A stretch of 64,000 nt of DNA, taken from UBA4416 sp020846025. GTDB taxonomy: Bacteria; Bacteroidota; Bacteroidia; B-17B0; Aurantibacillaceae. Below, piece by piece: positions 8,583 to 17,373 of the stretch; positions within the stretch are counted from its first letter, which is position 1; each line of letters opens with the position of its first letter. The stretch lies in contig CAUJDD010000085.1 in NCBI GenBank assembly GCA_963169295.1, forward strand, positions 1-64,000, in the 5' to 3' direction. The position numbers and the translations under genes were made by a program. A model generated the notes under the pieces. It was not told the DNA's origin. It did not search any database and saw only the letters and a program-made list of their open reading frames with translations.

Positions 8583-11306
8583 ATGTCAAAAATTAAAGTT
8601 GGAATTTTTTTTGGTGGTCGTTCAAAGGAGCGTGAAATATCGTTTGCAGGCGGTAGAACAGTATATGATAATTTAAACAAATCCATCTTTGAAGCTATTC
8701 CAATTTTTGTTGACTCTTTTGGTAATTTTGTATTACTCGATTGGAATTTTGTATATAAAGGTACCATACGAGATTTTTATCCTCCTGTACAATTTATACC
8801 TTCCGAAAATACCGATTTCCAGTACTATGCTGAAAATTTAGGTAATTTAACCATACAACAACAAAATGAATTAATAGCTCTAGTTGGAAAAAGAATTGAA
8901 GCCAATCAATTAGCACAACTTATGGATTTTGCCTTTTTAGCCTTACATGGCCCTTATGGCGAGGATGGTAGAATACAAGGTTTGTTGGAGTATCTTCAAA
9001 TTCCTTATTCTGGTAGTGGCATTTTACCAAGCACTATTGGCATTGATAAAAGCGTACAAAAAAAGTGGATGATAAATGCCAGGTTCAATAGTCCTGCTTA
9101 TTTTACAATAGACAGAACAGATTGGATACAAGGCCGATTAAACCAAACTTTCGAAAAAGCAAAAAATGAAATTGGTTTTCCAATGGTTATTAAACCAGCC
9201 AATCAAGGATCCTCAATAGGTGTAACTATTTTAAATGAAGATAATCCTACTTTATTTATGGAGGCGGTGGAAAAAGCACTTTTCACTAAATGGCTTGATT
9301 TAAAAGCTTGGAAAGTATTGTCAAAACACGAACAAACGGAAATGATGCGTTCATTGTCTGATATACGTGAAGGAATTGGCATGCCAATTAAAATTAATCT
9401 AGCAAACAATTCTACAAAATCAATCGAAACTGACGAAAAAGTATTTTATAACCAATATGAATTGATTCATTTTTTAAATCAATCACCTAACGATATTGAT
9501 GGATTTGTATTAGAGGCACTTGATGGTGAAAGCACCGTTATTATTGAAGGGTTTATTGAAGGAAAAGAATTTTCGTGTATTGTATTAGAAGATACAGATA
9601 ATAACGGAACTGTTATTGCATTGCCTCCTACTGAAATAAGAAAAGGTAAAGAGTTGTTTGATTATCGTAGTAAATATTTGCCAGGCTTATCACGTAAAAT
9701 TACTCCTATTGAAGAAAGCGACGAGCAGATAAATGCTATTAGAAAAGAGTGTGAAAGATTATTTAAAGAATTACACTTTGATGTTTATGCACGCATTGAT
9801 GGTTTTTTAAGTAAAGATGGTAAAGTGTTTTTAAATGATCCAAATACCACATCAGGCATGATGCCTAGTTCATTCTTTTTTCATCAAGCTGCTGAAATCG
9901 GATTAACACCATCTCAATTTTTAACTTACATTATTCGTACATCGTTAAGCAAACGAATTAAAAATAGTAAAGGCGCTTTTGCGTATGAACGTGTACTCAA
10001 GGCATTAGATAACTTTTTATTAAATGAAAAAAATAAAGAGACGAATAAAATTCCTGTTGCAGTTGTATTGGGGGGGTATTCTTCTGAGCGACACATCTCA
10101 GTTGAGAGTGGTAGAAATATTTTTGAGAAACTAAATTCGTCTGAAAAATACGAGCCTATTCCTGTTTTTTTAACTGGTAATTCTAATAAGCATGAACTCT
10201 ATCAAATTCCTATCAACGTATTATTAAAAGATAATGCCGATGATATAAAAGAAAAAATATACCATTGGAAAATCCATCCCGTGGTATCTCAAATAATTAC
10301 CGAATGTAAAACCATTACTCAAAAATATGGCTCCGAAAATAATTTAATGCCACCAAAATCTTTAAGCTATGTCGATTTATCAAAATTAGTGAAACAAGTA
10401 TTTATTGCTTTGCATGGTCGTCCAGGCGAAGATGGTGCTATTCAAGAACATTTAGATAAAGTAGGTTTAACCTATAATGGTTCTGGAAAAGATAGCTCTT
10501 CTATTACCATTGATAAATATCGTACTAACGAAATTTTAATGCAACATGGTTTCTTAGCAGCTAAGCACGCACTAATAAATATTGATGATTGGAAATGTAA
10601 TAAAGATAACATTAAGCAACAATTGCAAAATGAATTTCAATATCCTTTAATTGCTAAACCTGTAGATGATGGTTGTAGTAGTGCCGTAAAAAAAATAAAA
10701 TCGTTTGAAGAGTTTGAAGCTTTTGCGACTTTAATTTTTAGAGAAGAAGAAACACTTGACGCAAAGTCGGCTGAGTTTTTACACATTAAACCAAAAGAAG
10801 AATTTCCTCAAAAACAAGTAATTTTAGTAGAAGAACTCATCAGTAAAAATAATGCGCAACATTTTTTAGAAATAACAGGTGGTATGCTCACTAAGTTTAA
10901 TAAACAAGGTGAGATTGAATACGAAGTATTTGAAGCTTCAGAGGCATTAGCCGAAGGAGATGTATTGAGTTTAGAAGAAAAATTTTTAGCAGGGCAAGGG
11001 CAAAATATTACACCGGCACGTTATGCACGTAATGAAAAAGAAAGGCAACAAATTTCTGATAAAGTAAAAGAAACTTTGGGTGCCGCTGCTAAAGTTTTAA
11101 ATATAGTGGGCTATTGTCGCATTGATGCCTTTGTAAGAATTTATGAGAACAATAAAGTGGAAGTGATTTTTATTGAAGTAAATTCTTTGCCTGGCATGAC
11201 ACCAGCAACTTGTATTTATCATCAAGCAGCTATTAATGGTTATAAGCCTTACCAATTTATTGACCAAATTTTAGATTTTGGAGCCAAAAAAGCTTTAGTA
11301 CATTAA
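8583..11306 (+). CDS. Tandem D-alanine-D-alanine ligase-like (double ATP-grasp) protein
   Basis: A 907-residue protein made of two Ddl-like halves (~1-470 and ~488-907), about three times the usual 300-360-residue Ddl. Half 1 has GGRSKEREIS, ALHGPYGEDG and a good GSSIGV loop (~208), but its metal-binding segment reads NDPNTTSGMM (~416) instead of E-x-N-T-x-P-G-M-T. Half 2 has GGYSSERHIS, ALHGRPGEDG and a consensus EVNSLPGMTPAT (~865), but its loop reads GCSSAV (~696). Each half also has ~80-100 extra residues in the centre. It may ligate D-Ala-D-Ala or another dipeptide for the wall, or may be a paralogue next to a normal ddl elsewhere. The start is ATG. Confidence 0.8.
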   Translation: MSKIKVGIFFGGRSKEREISFAGGRTVYDNLNKSIFEAIPIFVDSFGNFVLLDWNFVYKGTIRDFYPPVQFIPSENTDFQYYAENLGNLTIQQQNELIALVGKRIEANQLAQLMDFAFLALHGPYGEDGRIQGLLEYLQIPYSGSGILPSTIGIDKSVQKKWMINARFNSPAYFTIDRTDWIQGRLNQTFEKAKNEIGFPMVIKPANQGSSIGVTILNEDNPTLFMEAVEKALFTKWLDLKAWKVLSKHEQTEMMRSLSDIREGIGMPIKINLANNSTKSIETDEKVFYNQYELIHFLNQSPNDIDGFVLEALDGESTVIIEGFIEGKEFSCIVLEDTDNNGTVIALPPTEIRKGKELFDYRSKYLPGLSRKITPIEESDEQINAIRKECERLFKELHFDVYARIDGFLSKDGKVFLNDPNTTSGMMPSSFFFHQAAEIGLTPSQFLTYIIRTSLSKRIKNSKGAFAYERVLKALDNFLLNEKNKETNKIPVAVVLGGYSSERHISVESGRNIFEKLNSSEKYEPIPVFLTGNSNKHELYQIPINVLLKDNADDIKEKIYHWKIHPVVSQIITECKTITQKYGSENNLMPPKSLSYVDLSKLVKQVFIALHGRPGEDGAIQEHLDKVGLTYNGSGKDSSSITIDKYRTNEILMQHGFLAAKHALINIDDWKCNKDNIKQQLQNEFQYPLIAKPVDDGCSSAVKKIKSFEEFEAFATLIFREEETLDAKSAEFLHIKPKEEFPQKQVILVEELISKNNAQHFLEITGGMLTKFNKQGEIEYEVFEASEALAEGDVLSLEEKFLAGQGQNITPARYARNEKERQQISDKVKETLGAAAKVLNIVGYCRIDAFVRIYENNKVEVIFIEVNSLPGMTPATCIYHQAAINGYKPYQFIDQILDFGAKKALVH

Positions 11307-11526
11307 TCGAAATTTTGGAGATTTTTTGATTTTAAAAATCATACATCATTAAATTTTAAACAATAAAACTAAAATATTTTAATTTATTGATTTTCATTAT
11401 TTTATGTTTAAAATTAACATGCTTTCCACCAAATATTAACAACTAAGAAACATATTTTAAACAATTATTAGACCTTTGATTTTACTCAATTCGTCTAATT
11501 AATTACTTTATTAACATTTTTGACTG

Positions 11527-11534
11527 TATCTTTG
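11527..11534 (+). promoter_or_regulatory. Promoter -7 element for the 145-residue protein
   Basis: TATCTTTG fits the Bacteroidota TAnnTTTG box and lies 26 nt before the ATG. The matching -33 TTG is not clear. Confidence 0.5.
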
Positions 11535-11559
11535 TTGATAACTAAAAGGTGTATTCCAA

Positions 11560-11997
11560 ATGTTTGAGATTTTAAAAAGCTTTGAAACGAAGTATGGTTC
11601 TCTCAAAAAGAAAGGTTTGAGAATCGAAGGTTTATCCATGATAGACCCAAAGCGTAAAAAACATGTTATTATGATTTCTAAGCCTTTCTTATTTGATAAC
11701 AGACAGTTACCAAAAACTTATGAAGGATTAGATATTAAATCTAAAATCGAAGGGAATTTACCTGAAGAGTTTAAAGTTGAGAAATCAGCCGTAAAGAAAG
11801 ATTATTTATGGGCGCCAAGCAAGTTTGAGAAATTTGTTGATCGTTGTGCAGAGGATATTAAAAAACAATTTGGTAATCCAAATATGTCTCGTTCCGAAAT
11901 GTTAGATGCTTTGGCATTTGGTAGTTTCGAAGATCATAAGAAGAAAACATTAAACTTAATTAAAGAAGGAAAAATTCCTGCTATTAATCTCAATTAA
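11560..11997 (+). CDS. Conserved-looking hypothetical protein, 145 residues
   Basis: I do not recognise this protein. It is 145 residues, charged and lysine-rich, with no signal peptide or membrane segment, so it is probably cytoplasmic. A beta-rich first half (KKGLRIEGLSMIDPKRKKHVIMISKPFLFD) is followed by a helical second half with a K-x-E-K pattern and the segment SRSEMLDALAFGSFEDHKKK. It stands alone: a -7 promoter box lies 26 nt upstream and a strong terminator ~55 nt downstream, so it is expressed as a single gene. Codon usage resembles its neighbours, which speaks for a resident gene. No function is proposed. Confidence 0.75.
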   Translation: MFEILKSFETKYGSLKKKGLRIEGLSMIDPKRKKHVIMISKPFLFDNRQLPKTYEGLDIKSKIEGNLPEEFKVEKSAVKKDYLWAPSKFEKFVDRCAEDIKKQFGNPNMSRSEMLDALAFGSFEDHKKKTLNLIKEGKIPAINLN

Positions 11998-12050
11998 AAT
12001 AAAGCAATTGTTAAGGGTATAATTAAGGGTTAAACTTTTAAATTGCTTAC

Positions 12051-12082
12051 AAAAAATCCTCTCAATTGAGAGGATTTTTTTT
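12051..12082 (+). terminator. Rho-independent terminator
   Basis: AAAAAATCCTCTC pairs with GAGAGGATTTTTT across a 4-nt loop and ends in a T run. It closes the 145-residue hypothetical gene. Confidence 0.92.
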
Positions 12083-12161
12083 ATTCATTTTTAGCTTAAA
12101 TATCGGGATATAAAGTTAATATTCTGTTTTTTAAACCCTATATTTACCAAGATTATATAAA

Positions 12162-13139
12162 GTGAGTCAGGTCGTTGAACAAATAAAAGCACCCATTAAT
12201 TTTCACATGGATGAGTTTGAAGTAAAATTCAAACAATCAATGAAGAGTAACGTGTCTTTACTTGACAAAATCACAACTTATATTGTTAAACGTAAGGGAA
12301 AACAAATTCGCCCAATGTTTGTTTTTTTAAGTGCACAAAGCATAGGTGTTATTAATGAAAGCTCATACCGGGCAGCATCATTAATAGAATTGTTACATAC
12401 TGCAACCTTGGTACATGATGATGTGGTAGATGACAGCAATGAACGACGTGGGTTTTTTAGCGTAAATGCCTTATGGAAAAATAAAATTGCCGTATTAATT
12501 GGTGATTTTTTGTTATCGAGCGGCTTACTTTTATCATTAGACCATGATGATTTTCATTTACTGAAGATAGTGAGTAATGCTGTGCGTGATATGAGTGAAG
12601 GCGAATTATTACAAATTGAAAAAGCTCGTAAGTTAGATATTTCAGAAGAAATATACTTTGAGATAATTACCAAAAAAACCGCAGCACTTATTGCAGCTTG
12701 TTGTGCCGCTGGTGTAGCATCTGTAACATCAGACAAGAAACTTATAGAGCAGTTTAAGAATTTTGGTATTTATACTGGTGTAGCTTTTCAAATCAAAGAC
12801 GATTTATTTGATTTTGGTGATGATACATCAATAGGTAAACCAACGGGAATAGATATAAAAGAAAAGAAAATGACTTTACCATTGATTTATGCACTTAATC
12901 AAAGTACTTGGCTTGAGAAAAGAAAAATTATTAATATTATAAAAAATCATAATGATAATCCTCAAAAGGTAAATGAAGTGATTCAGTTTGTGAAGAATAA
13001 AGGAGGTATAGGTTATGCAGAAAAAGTAATGCATGATTATAAAAACAAAGCCTTAGAGTTGCTATCTGATATTCCTGATAGTCCATCAAAACAGAGTTTA
13101 ATGTTATTGGTTAATTATTCAATTGAACGAAAAAAATAA
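12162..13139 (+). CDS. Polyprenyl diphosphate synthase
   Basis: A 325-residue trans-isoprenyl diphosphate synthase, which condenses isopentenyl diphosphate units onto an allylic starter to give the side chain of menaquinone. The first Asp-rich motif is HDDVVDDSNERRG (DD-x3-D type with the following RR), the second is IKDDLFDF, and GKQIRP and KTAAL segments also fit. Length matches octaprenyl/heptaprenyl synthases. The GTG start at 12162 gives SQVVEQIKAPI. A near-consensus -7 box (TATATTTA, 12139-12146) precedes it. The exact chain length of the product cannot be read. The gene is followed within a few nucleotides by a lipoprotein gene. Confidence 0.92.
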   Translation: MSQVVEQIKAPINFHMDEFEVKFKQSMKSNVSLLDKITTYIVKRKGKQIRPMFVFLSAQSIGVINESSYRAASLIELLHTATLVHDDVVDDSNERRGFFSVNALWKNKIAVLIGDFLLSSGLLLSLDHDDFHLLKIVSNAVRDMSEGELLQIEKARKLDISEEIYFEIITKKTAALIAACCAAGVASVTSDKKLIEQFKNFGIYTGVAFQIKDDLFDFGDDTSIGKPTGIDIKEKKMTLPLIYALNQSTWLEKRKIINIIKNHNDNPQKVNEVIQFVKNKGGIGYAEKVMHDYKNKALELLSDIPDSPSKQSLMLLVNYSIERKK

Positions 13140-13143
13140 AAAA

Positions 13144-13641
13144 ATGATTAATAAAAAACTTTATACAATTGCTATAGGCATCTTCACTATTTTATTTCTT
13201 ATAGCCTGCACTTCAAATAATAATCAGGCTACGCAAAGAATAAAAGAAGATTCTATCAAAGTAGCTCAATCAGATTCGGCTAAATTAGCGAAAGCACTGA
13301 ATAAATTTTTAATTGAACCTCCAGATCCCGATTATTCAGGAGATTATATTTCAAAATATCCTAATGGTGTGATAAAATTTTCTGGCTTTTTTAGATTCGG
13401 ACAACGACATGGCGAATGGTTGGCATTTTTTGATAATGGAAAAATATGGAGTAATTGTTTTTATGATAAAGGAGAAAAACACGGCGCAACCTTAGTTTAT
13501 CATCCAAATGGTCAATTGTTTTATACGGGTTGGTATAAACATGACCAAAAAGACAGCCTTTGGATTTTTTATGATGAAAAAGGTAAAGAGCTTGAACGTA
13601 GAGCTTATCGTAATGGTATAGAAACCGGATTAGTTTACTAA
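13144..13641 (+). CDS. Lipoprotein with MORN-like repeats
   Basis: A 165-residue lipoprotein. The in-frame TTG at 13123 lies inside the previous gene, and the ATG at 13144 gives a compact signal peptide ending in the lipobox LIAC (Cys22), so 13144 is chosen. After a charged linker come at least three MORN_2-type repeats with the G-x-Y/F-x-P/D-N-G pattern (KYPNGVIKFSGFFRFGQRHG, AFFDNGKIWSN, YHPNGQLFYTG). Bacteroidota encode many such proteins, sometimes labelled YwqK-like antitoxins. Nothing here suggests a toxin partner. It is probably a surface or periplasmic binding protein. The gene starts 4 nt after the synthase stop and is likely co-transcribed with it. Confidence 0.8.
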   Translation: MINKKLYTIAIGIFTILFLIACTSNNNQATQRIKEDSIKVAQSDSAKLAKALNKFLIEPPDPDYSGDYISKYPNGVIKFSGFFRFGQRHGEWLAFFDNGKIWSNCFYDKGEKHGATLVYHPNGQLFYTGWYKHDQKDSLWIFYDEKGKELERRAYRNGIETGLVY

Positions 13642-13701
13642 TCAATACACTATTTTAAACCTTAATTTGTTAAAAAATAACCTGAAAACTAAAAAGTTTA
13701 G

Positions 13702-13732
13702 TTGATTTAGGCATTTTTATATTGTATATTTG
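13702..13732 (+). promoter_or_regulatory. Promoter for plsY
   Basis: TTG at 13702-13704, a 20-nt spacer and TATATTTG at 13725-13732 match the Bacteroidota promoter consensus, ~30 nt before the TTG start of plsY. Confidence 0.75.
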
Positions 13733-13761
13733 TATTTCATAACTAAACACGAATTAATATA

Positions 13762-14394
13762 TTGGAAACACTTCTTATTATATCTCTGTTTGTTGTTGCG
13801 TATTTATTAGGTTCAATTCCAACTGCAGTATGGTGGGGTAGAAGGTATTATGGAATTGATGTCAGAGAATTTGGAAGTGGAAACTCTGGCGCTACCAATA
13901 CGTTTAGAGTTTTAGGTAAAAAAGCTGGAATTCCAGTATTGGCAATAGATATTTTAAAAGGAATTGTAGCGGTATTATTGGTGTATTTGTCTCCATTTGC
14001 CTATGATAGTACTGAATTTGTTAATCTTGAGTTAGGCTTAGGAATAGCTGCTTTAGTGGGGCATGTTTTTCCAATTTATGCAGGTTTTAGGGGGGGGAAA
14101 GGCGTAGCAACCATGCTTGGTATTGTTATTTGTATTACTCCACTTACTAGTTTACTGGTTTTATTAGTATTTCTTACAGTTTTACTTATTTCAAAATACG
14201 TTTCGCTTTCGTCAATGTCAGCTGGAATTAGTTTCCCAGTATTTTTAAATGTTGTATTGAAAAATGAAAACCAAACCTTATTAATATTTTCATTATTTGT
14301 TGCTGTTCTTTTACTAATAACTCACAAAAAGAATATTGCTCGTCTTTTAAAACGTCAAGAAACAAAAGTAGATTTGTTCACTAGAAAAGCCTAG
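13762..14394 (+). CDS. plsY: Glycerol-3-phosphate acyltransferase PlsY
   Basis: A 210-residue integral membrane enzyme that moves the acyl group from acyl-phosphate to glycerol-3-phosphate, the first step of phospholipid synthesis. The three diagnostic motifs are present: LGSIPTA with the preceding hydrophobic helix, SGNSGATNTFRVLGKKAG, and GHVFPIYAGFRGGKGVAT. Five or more membrane segments and the length fit the family. The start is TTG at 13762, directly before the first membrane helix; no ATG fits. It has its own promoter and faces the convergent MFS gene 10 nt downstream. Confidence 0.95.
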   Translation: METLLIISLFVVAYLLGSIPTAVWWGRRYYGIDVREFGSGNSGATNTFRVLGKKAGIPVLAIDILKGIVAVLLVYLSPFAYDSTEFVNLELGLGIAALVGHVFPIYAGFRGGKGVATMLGIVICITPLTSLLVLLVFLTVLLISKYVSLSSMSAGISFPVFLNVVLKNENQTLLIFSLFVAVLLLITHKKNIARLLKRQETKVDLFTRKA

Positions 14395-14404
14395 CTTACT
14401 TACG

Positions 14405-15766
14405 TTAATCTCTTTTAGATTTTAACAGTGGAATCAACAATAAAATTCCTAATACAAAGAATACAATTAAAGAAAGTATAGATTGGCGCATCCCGCCCGT
14501 TATCTGACTTATAACACCAAACAATACAGTTCCTAAAATCATTCCTAGTTTTTCTACGATGTCGTAAAAACTAAAAAAACTGGTATGATCTTCAGTTTCT
14601 GGGAGAAATTTACTATAGGTGCTTCGAGATAAAGCTTGAATACCTCCCATTACTAAACCTACTAAAAATGCAACAACATAAAATTGCATGGGCGTGTGAA
14701 CTAAAGTATAAGTATAGACGCATATAAATATCCAAATAGCAATGGAACACATAAGCGACTTTATATTTCCAATTTTTGTTGATAACCATGAAAACAAGAA
14801 TGAACCGGCCATGCCTACAAACTGAATAATTAATATACTTACAATTAAGGCTGATGTTTTCTTTTTCTCGGCATCTTCGCCAATGCCCCAATCTATTTCA
14901 TTCCGTGCAAATAATACAGCCACAACCATTATTGTTTGTACCCCCATGTTATAAAAAAAGTATGCCGATAAAAACTTTTTAAGAACAGGCAGATGTTTTA
15001 CTTGTAGCCAAACACCTTTTAATTCTTTAAATCCCTTATATAAAATCCCATTTTTATCACTATCAATATTGGTATGTGTTTTACTTGGTAATACTCTAAA
15101 GGTATATTGAGCAAAACCTATCCACCATAAACCAACTAAAAGAAATGAATATTTTACTTTAAAGAAACCACTCGTTACTATAACGCCATTTACTTCATGT
15201 TCTTCATATTTAAAAACCATAATACCAATTAAGCAAACAATTAAAAGTAGAGAACTCCCGAAATAACCTAAGGCAAATCCTTTAGCGCTTACTTTATCTT
15301 GATGTTCGGGTGAGGCTATTTCTGGTAAGTAAGAATTATAATACACTAAACTACCCCAAAATCCAATAGTAGCGGTTATAAATGGGATAAAACTTAATTC
15401 GAGATGTTCTCTATTAAAAAAGTATAACCCCATACAAGATAAAGCGCCTAAATAGCAAAAGAATTGTAGAAATCGTTTTTTATTTCCAAGATAATCAGCA
15501 ATACCACTGAGTAATGGTGTAATAAGTACGACTATCGAAAGTGCAAATGCATAAACAAACGAATAAATATTTTGATTCTCGAATTCTACACCTAAAAAAG
15601 AAACCGTGTGACCTAGAAATTCTTTGGCTTCGTTATGGGTTGTAATATAATCATAGTAATTAGGGAAGATAGCAGATGTAATTACTAATGGGAATACAGA
15701 GTTTGCCCAGTCGTAAAAAGTCCATGCTTTTATAATTTTCGGGTTATCTTTTTCTATTAATTGCAT
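14405..15766 (-). CDS. MFS transporter, UMF1/Atg22-like
   Basis: A 453-residue inner-membrane protein with about 12 hydrophobic segments. The opening KIIKAWTFYDWANSVFPLVI and the later MGGIQALSRSTYSKFLPE segment are typical of the UMF1 family of major-facilitator proteins, related to yeast vacuolar effluxer Atg22. The substrate is unknown, possibly amino acids or other small metabolites leaving the cell. The ATG start lies 6 nt after the stop of the OmpA-like gene on the same strand, so the two are co-transcribed. It converges on plsY. Confidence 0.85.
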   Translation of the reverse strand: MQLIEKDNPKIIKAWTFYDWANSVFPLVITSAIFPNYYDYITTHNEAKEFLGHTVSFLGVEFENQNIYSFVYAFALSIVVLITPLLSGIADYLGNKKRFLQFFCYLGALSCMGLYFFNREHLELSFIPFITATIGFWGSLVYYNSYLPEIASPEHQDKVSAKGFALGYFGSSLLLIVCLIGIMVFKYEEHEVNGVIVTSGFFKVKYSFLLVGLWWIGFAQYTFRVLPSKTHTNIDSDKNGILYKGFKELKGVWLQVKHLPVLKKFLSAYFFYNMGVQTIMVVAVLFARNEIDWGIGEDAEKKKTSALIVSILIIQFVGMAGSFLFSWLSTKIGNIKSLMCSIAIWIFICVYTYTLVHTPMQFYVVAFLVGLVMGGIQALSRSTYSKFLPETEDHTSFFSFYDIVEKLGMILGTVLFGVISQITGGMRQSILSLIVFFVLGILLLIPLLKSKRD

Positions 15767-15772
15767 TTACAT

Positions 15773-16855
15773 TTAGGTTTTTATAATTTCAAATTCCACT
15801 CTTCTATTTTTGGCTCTATTGATATCCGTATCATTAGGAGCAATAGGGAATTCGCTTCCAAATCCTTTAAAATACATTTTATTTTGAACACCTTTTTTAA
15901 TTAAATACTCAAATACCTCACGGGCACGTAATTCTGATAGTTTTTGATTTTTATTTTTCGAACCAGAGTTATCTGAATGACCATTAATTCGCACTTCCAT
16001 ATTAGGGTTACGTAATAAATACTGTGCTAACTTGTTTAATTCGGAGTATGACTCTGGGAGTAAATAATATTTTCCATTTTCAAAGAATATATTTTTTAAA
16101 GTTACTTTTTCGCCTACAGCAATATCTTTCTTTACTTCTAAAACTGAATCTTGTTCGGCTACAAAAGAACCCACTATTTCAACTTTTACTTTTTCAACTG
16201 GCTCTTTCATTTTTACTAAAGAAACGTCATCGACAAAGTAATAAGCTTCTTTAAATCCAAACTTAAAAATATTTAATCGAATCATCTCTTTTTTTATAAT
16301 AGGTGAAAAATTCCCAATAGTTATATACTTTTCACCACCATCAGCTTGATATTTTCCATAAATTTTAAACCATCTGTAATTATTAACAAAAGCTCCTTTT
16401 TTGCATATAGAATCAATCATTGCTGATTTTACAACGTCTTTTTGTCCTTTGTAACCTATTTTTGAGAATAATACACCTAATGATTTAAGACCCGCATTAC
16501 TCCAAAATGCCATTCTTACATACATTTCAAATTCATATATAGAGCCTCGTCGCAGAGGTTCAGCTAATTTTACTTGTAAAAATTCTTTATATCTCTTTTG
16601 ATAGCGTAACCCAGCATAGCAATTGCCTTCTTTAGCTCCTTTCTCGGCAGTAGTATCATTACTTAAAGGTTCCTGATAAAAATCAACACTAGCAATTTGT
16701 TGCCATGGAATCGCCTGCCTTATACTTCCTGATTTTCTTCTAAAATTCTCAAAACTCCCATTAGGTACCAAGTTTTTAATAGGTTCATTAATTTCTTGAG
16801 CCGAGATGTAACCATTTAGCCCCAAATAAAGGAAATATAGAATGAAAATACGCAT
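15773..16855 (-). CDS. OmpA-family cell-envelope protein with N-terminal beta domain
   Basis: A 360-residue exported protein. The signal peptide ends near GYISAQ. Residues ~28-215 begin with NLVPNGSFENF and match the N-terminal domain of the T9SS cargo protein at 464-1408 in order and key residues (NxxVPNGSFE, CYAG, REYI/KEFLQVKL..PL, YYFVD.VS). Residues ~250-358 are an OmpA peptidoglycan-binding domain with INGHSDNSG, LSELRAREVFEYL and NRAKNRRVEFEI. It probably tethers the outer membrane or a surface ligand to the wall. A -7 box (TACATTTG on this strand) lies only 12 nt upstream of the ATG, so the mRNA leader must be very short. Confidence 0.88.
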   Translation of the reverse strand: MRIFILYFLYLGLNGYISAQEINEPIKNLVPNGSFENFRRKSGSIRQAIPWQQIASVDFYQEPLSNDTTAEKGAKEGNCYAGLRYQKRYKEFLQVKLAEPLRRGSIYEFEMYVRMAFWSNAGLKSLGVLFSKIGYKGQKDVVKSAMIDSICKKGAFVNNYRWFKIYGKYQADGGEKYITIGNFSPIIKKEMIRLNIFKFGFKEAYYFVDDVSLVKMKEPVEKVKVEIVGSFVAEQDSVLEVKKDIAVGEKVTLKNIFFENGKYYLLPESYSELNKLAQYLLRNPNMEVRINGHSDNSGSKNKNQKLSELRAREVFEYLIKKGVQNKMYFKGFGSEFPIAPNDTDINRAKNRRVEFEIIKT

Positions 16856-16866
16856 GATACTATCTA

Positions 16867-16874
16867 CAAATGTA
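16867..16874 (-). promoter_or_regulatory. Promoter -7 element for the OmpA-like gene
   Basis: CAAATGTA on the plus strand reads TACATTTG on the gene strand. It ends 11 nt before the ATG, giving a leader of only a few nucleotides. Confidence 0.5.
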
Positions 16875-16913
16875 ACTTTATGGGTATATTCTTTAAATTT
16901 TTGTTATTAACAC

Positions 16914-16942
16914 TTGTAGGTATAAAAAAAAGTGTATATTTG
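16914..16942 (+). promoter_or_regulatory. Promoter for rpsT
   Basis: TTG at 16914-16916, 18-nt spacer, TATATTTG at 16935-16942: an exact match to the Bacteroidota housekeeping promoter, ~39 nt before the rpsT ATG. Confidence 0.8.
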
Positions 16943-16980
16943 CAGTCCAATTTTGAAAATAGAATTAATACTTTAATAGA

Positions 16981-17238
16981 ATGGCAAATCATAAGTCGGC
17001 AATCAAAAGAATTAGAGCAAATAACGCTAAGCGTTTAAGAAATCGTTATTATGCAAAAACTACTCGTAATGCAATAAAGAAATTACGTGTAACTACTGAT
17101 AAAAAAGAAGCTGAGGTGTTATTACCAAAAGTAGTAGCAATGCTTGATAAATTAGCAAAGAAAAATGTAATTCATAAAAATAAGGCTTCTAATTTAAAAT
17201 CTAAATTAACTAAGAAAGTAAATACGATTTCTAAGTAA
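16981..17238 (+). CDS. rpsT: 30S ribosomal protein S20
   Basis: An 85-residue basic protein that binds 16S rRNA early in 30S assembly. MANHKSAIKRIRANNAKRLRNRYYAKTTRN... is unmistakable for bacterial S20, including the conserved N-terminal KSAxKRIR and the helical, Lys/Arg-rich body. Full length. Monocistronic, with a consensus promoter upstream and a strong terminator downstream. Confidence 0.98.
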   Translation: MANHKSAIKRIRANNAKRLRNRYYAKTTRNAIKKLRVTTDKKEAEVLLPKVVAMLDKLAKKNVIHKNKASNLKSKLTKKVNTISK

Positions 17239-17263
17239 TTGTAATTTTCTACAAAAATTAATC

Positions 17264-17291
17264 AAAATCCCACTAATTGTGGGATTTTTTT
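17264..17291 (+). terminator. Rho-independent terminator after rpsT
   Basis: AAAATCCCAC pairs with GTGGGATTTT across a 5-nt loop, followed by T residues. Confidence 0.93.
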
Positions 17292-17335
17292 ATGGAATAA
17301 TATGTAAAATTATTAGGCTGATAGTAATAATTTTA

Positions 17336-17343
17336 TAATTTTG
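17336..17343 (+). promoter_or_regulatory. Promoter -7 element for the TPR lipoprotein
   Basis: TAATTTTG fits TAnnTTTG and lies 30 nt before the ATG at 17374. A clear -33 TTG is not seen. Confidence 0.5.
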
Positions 17344-17373
17344 CGGTGAAATACATATTAATAATAAAAACAA

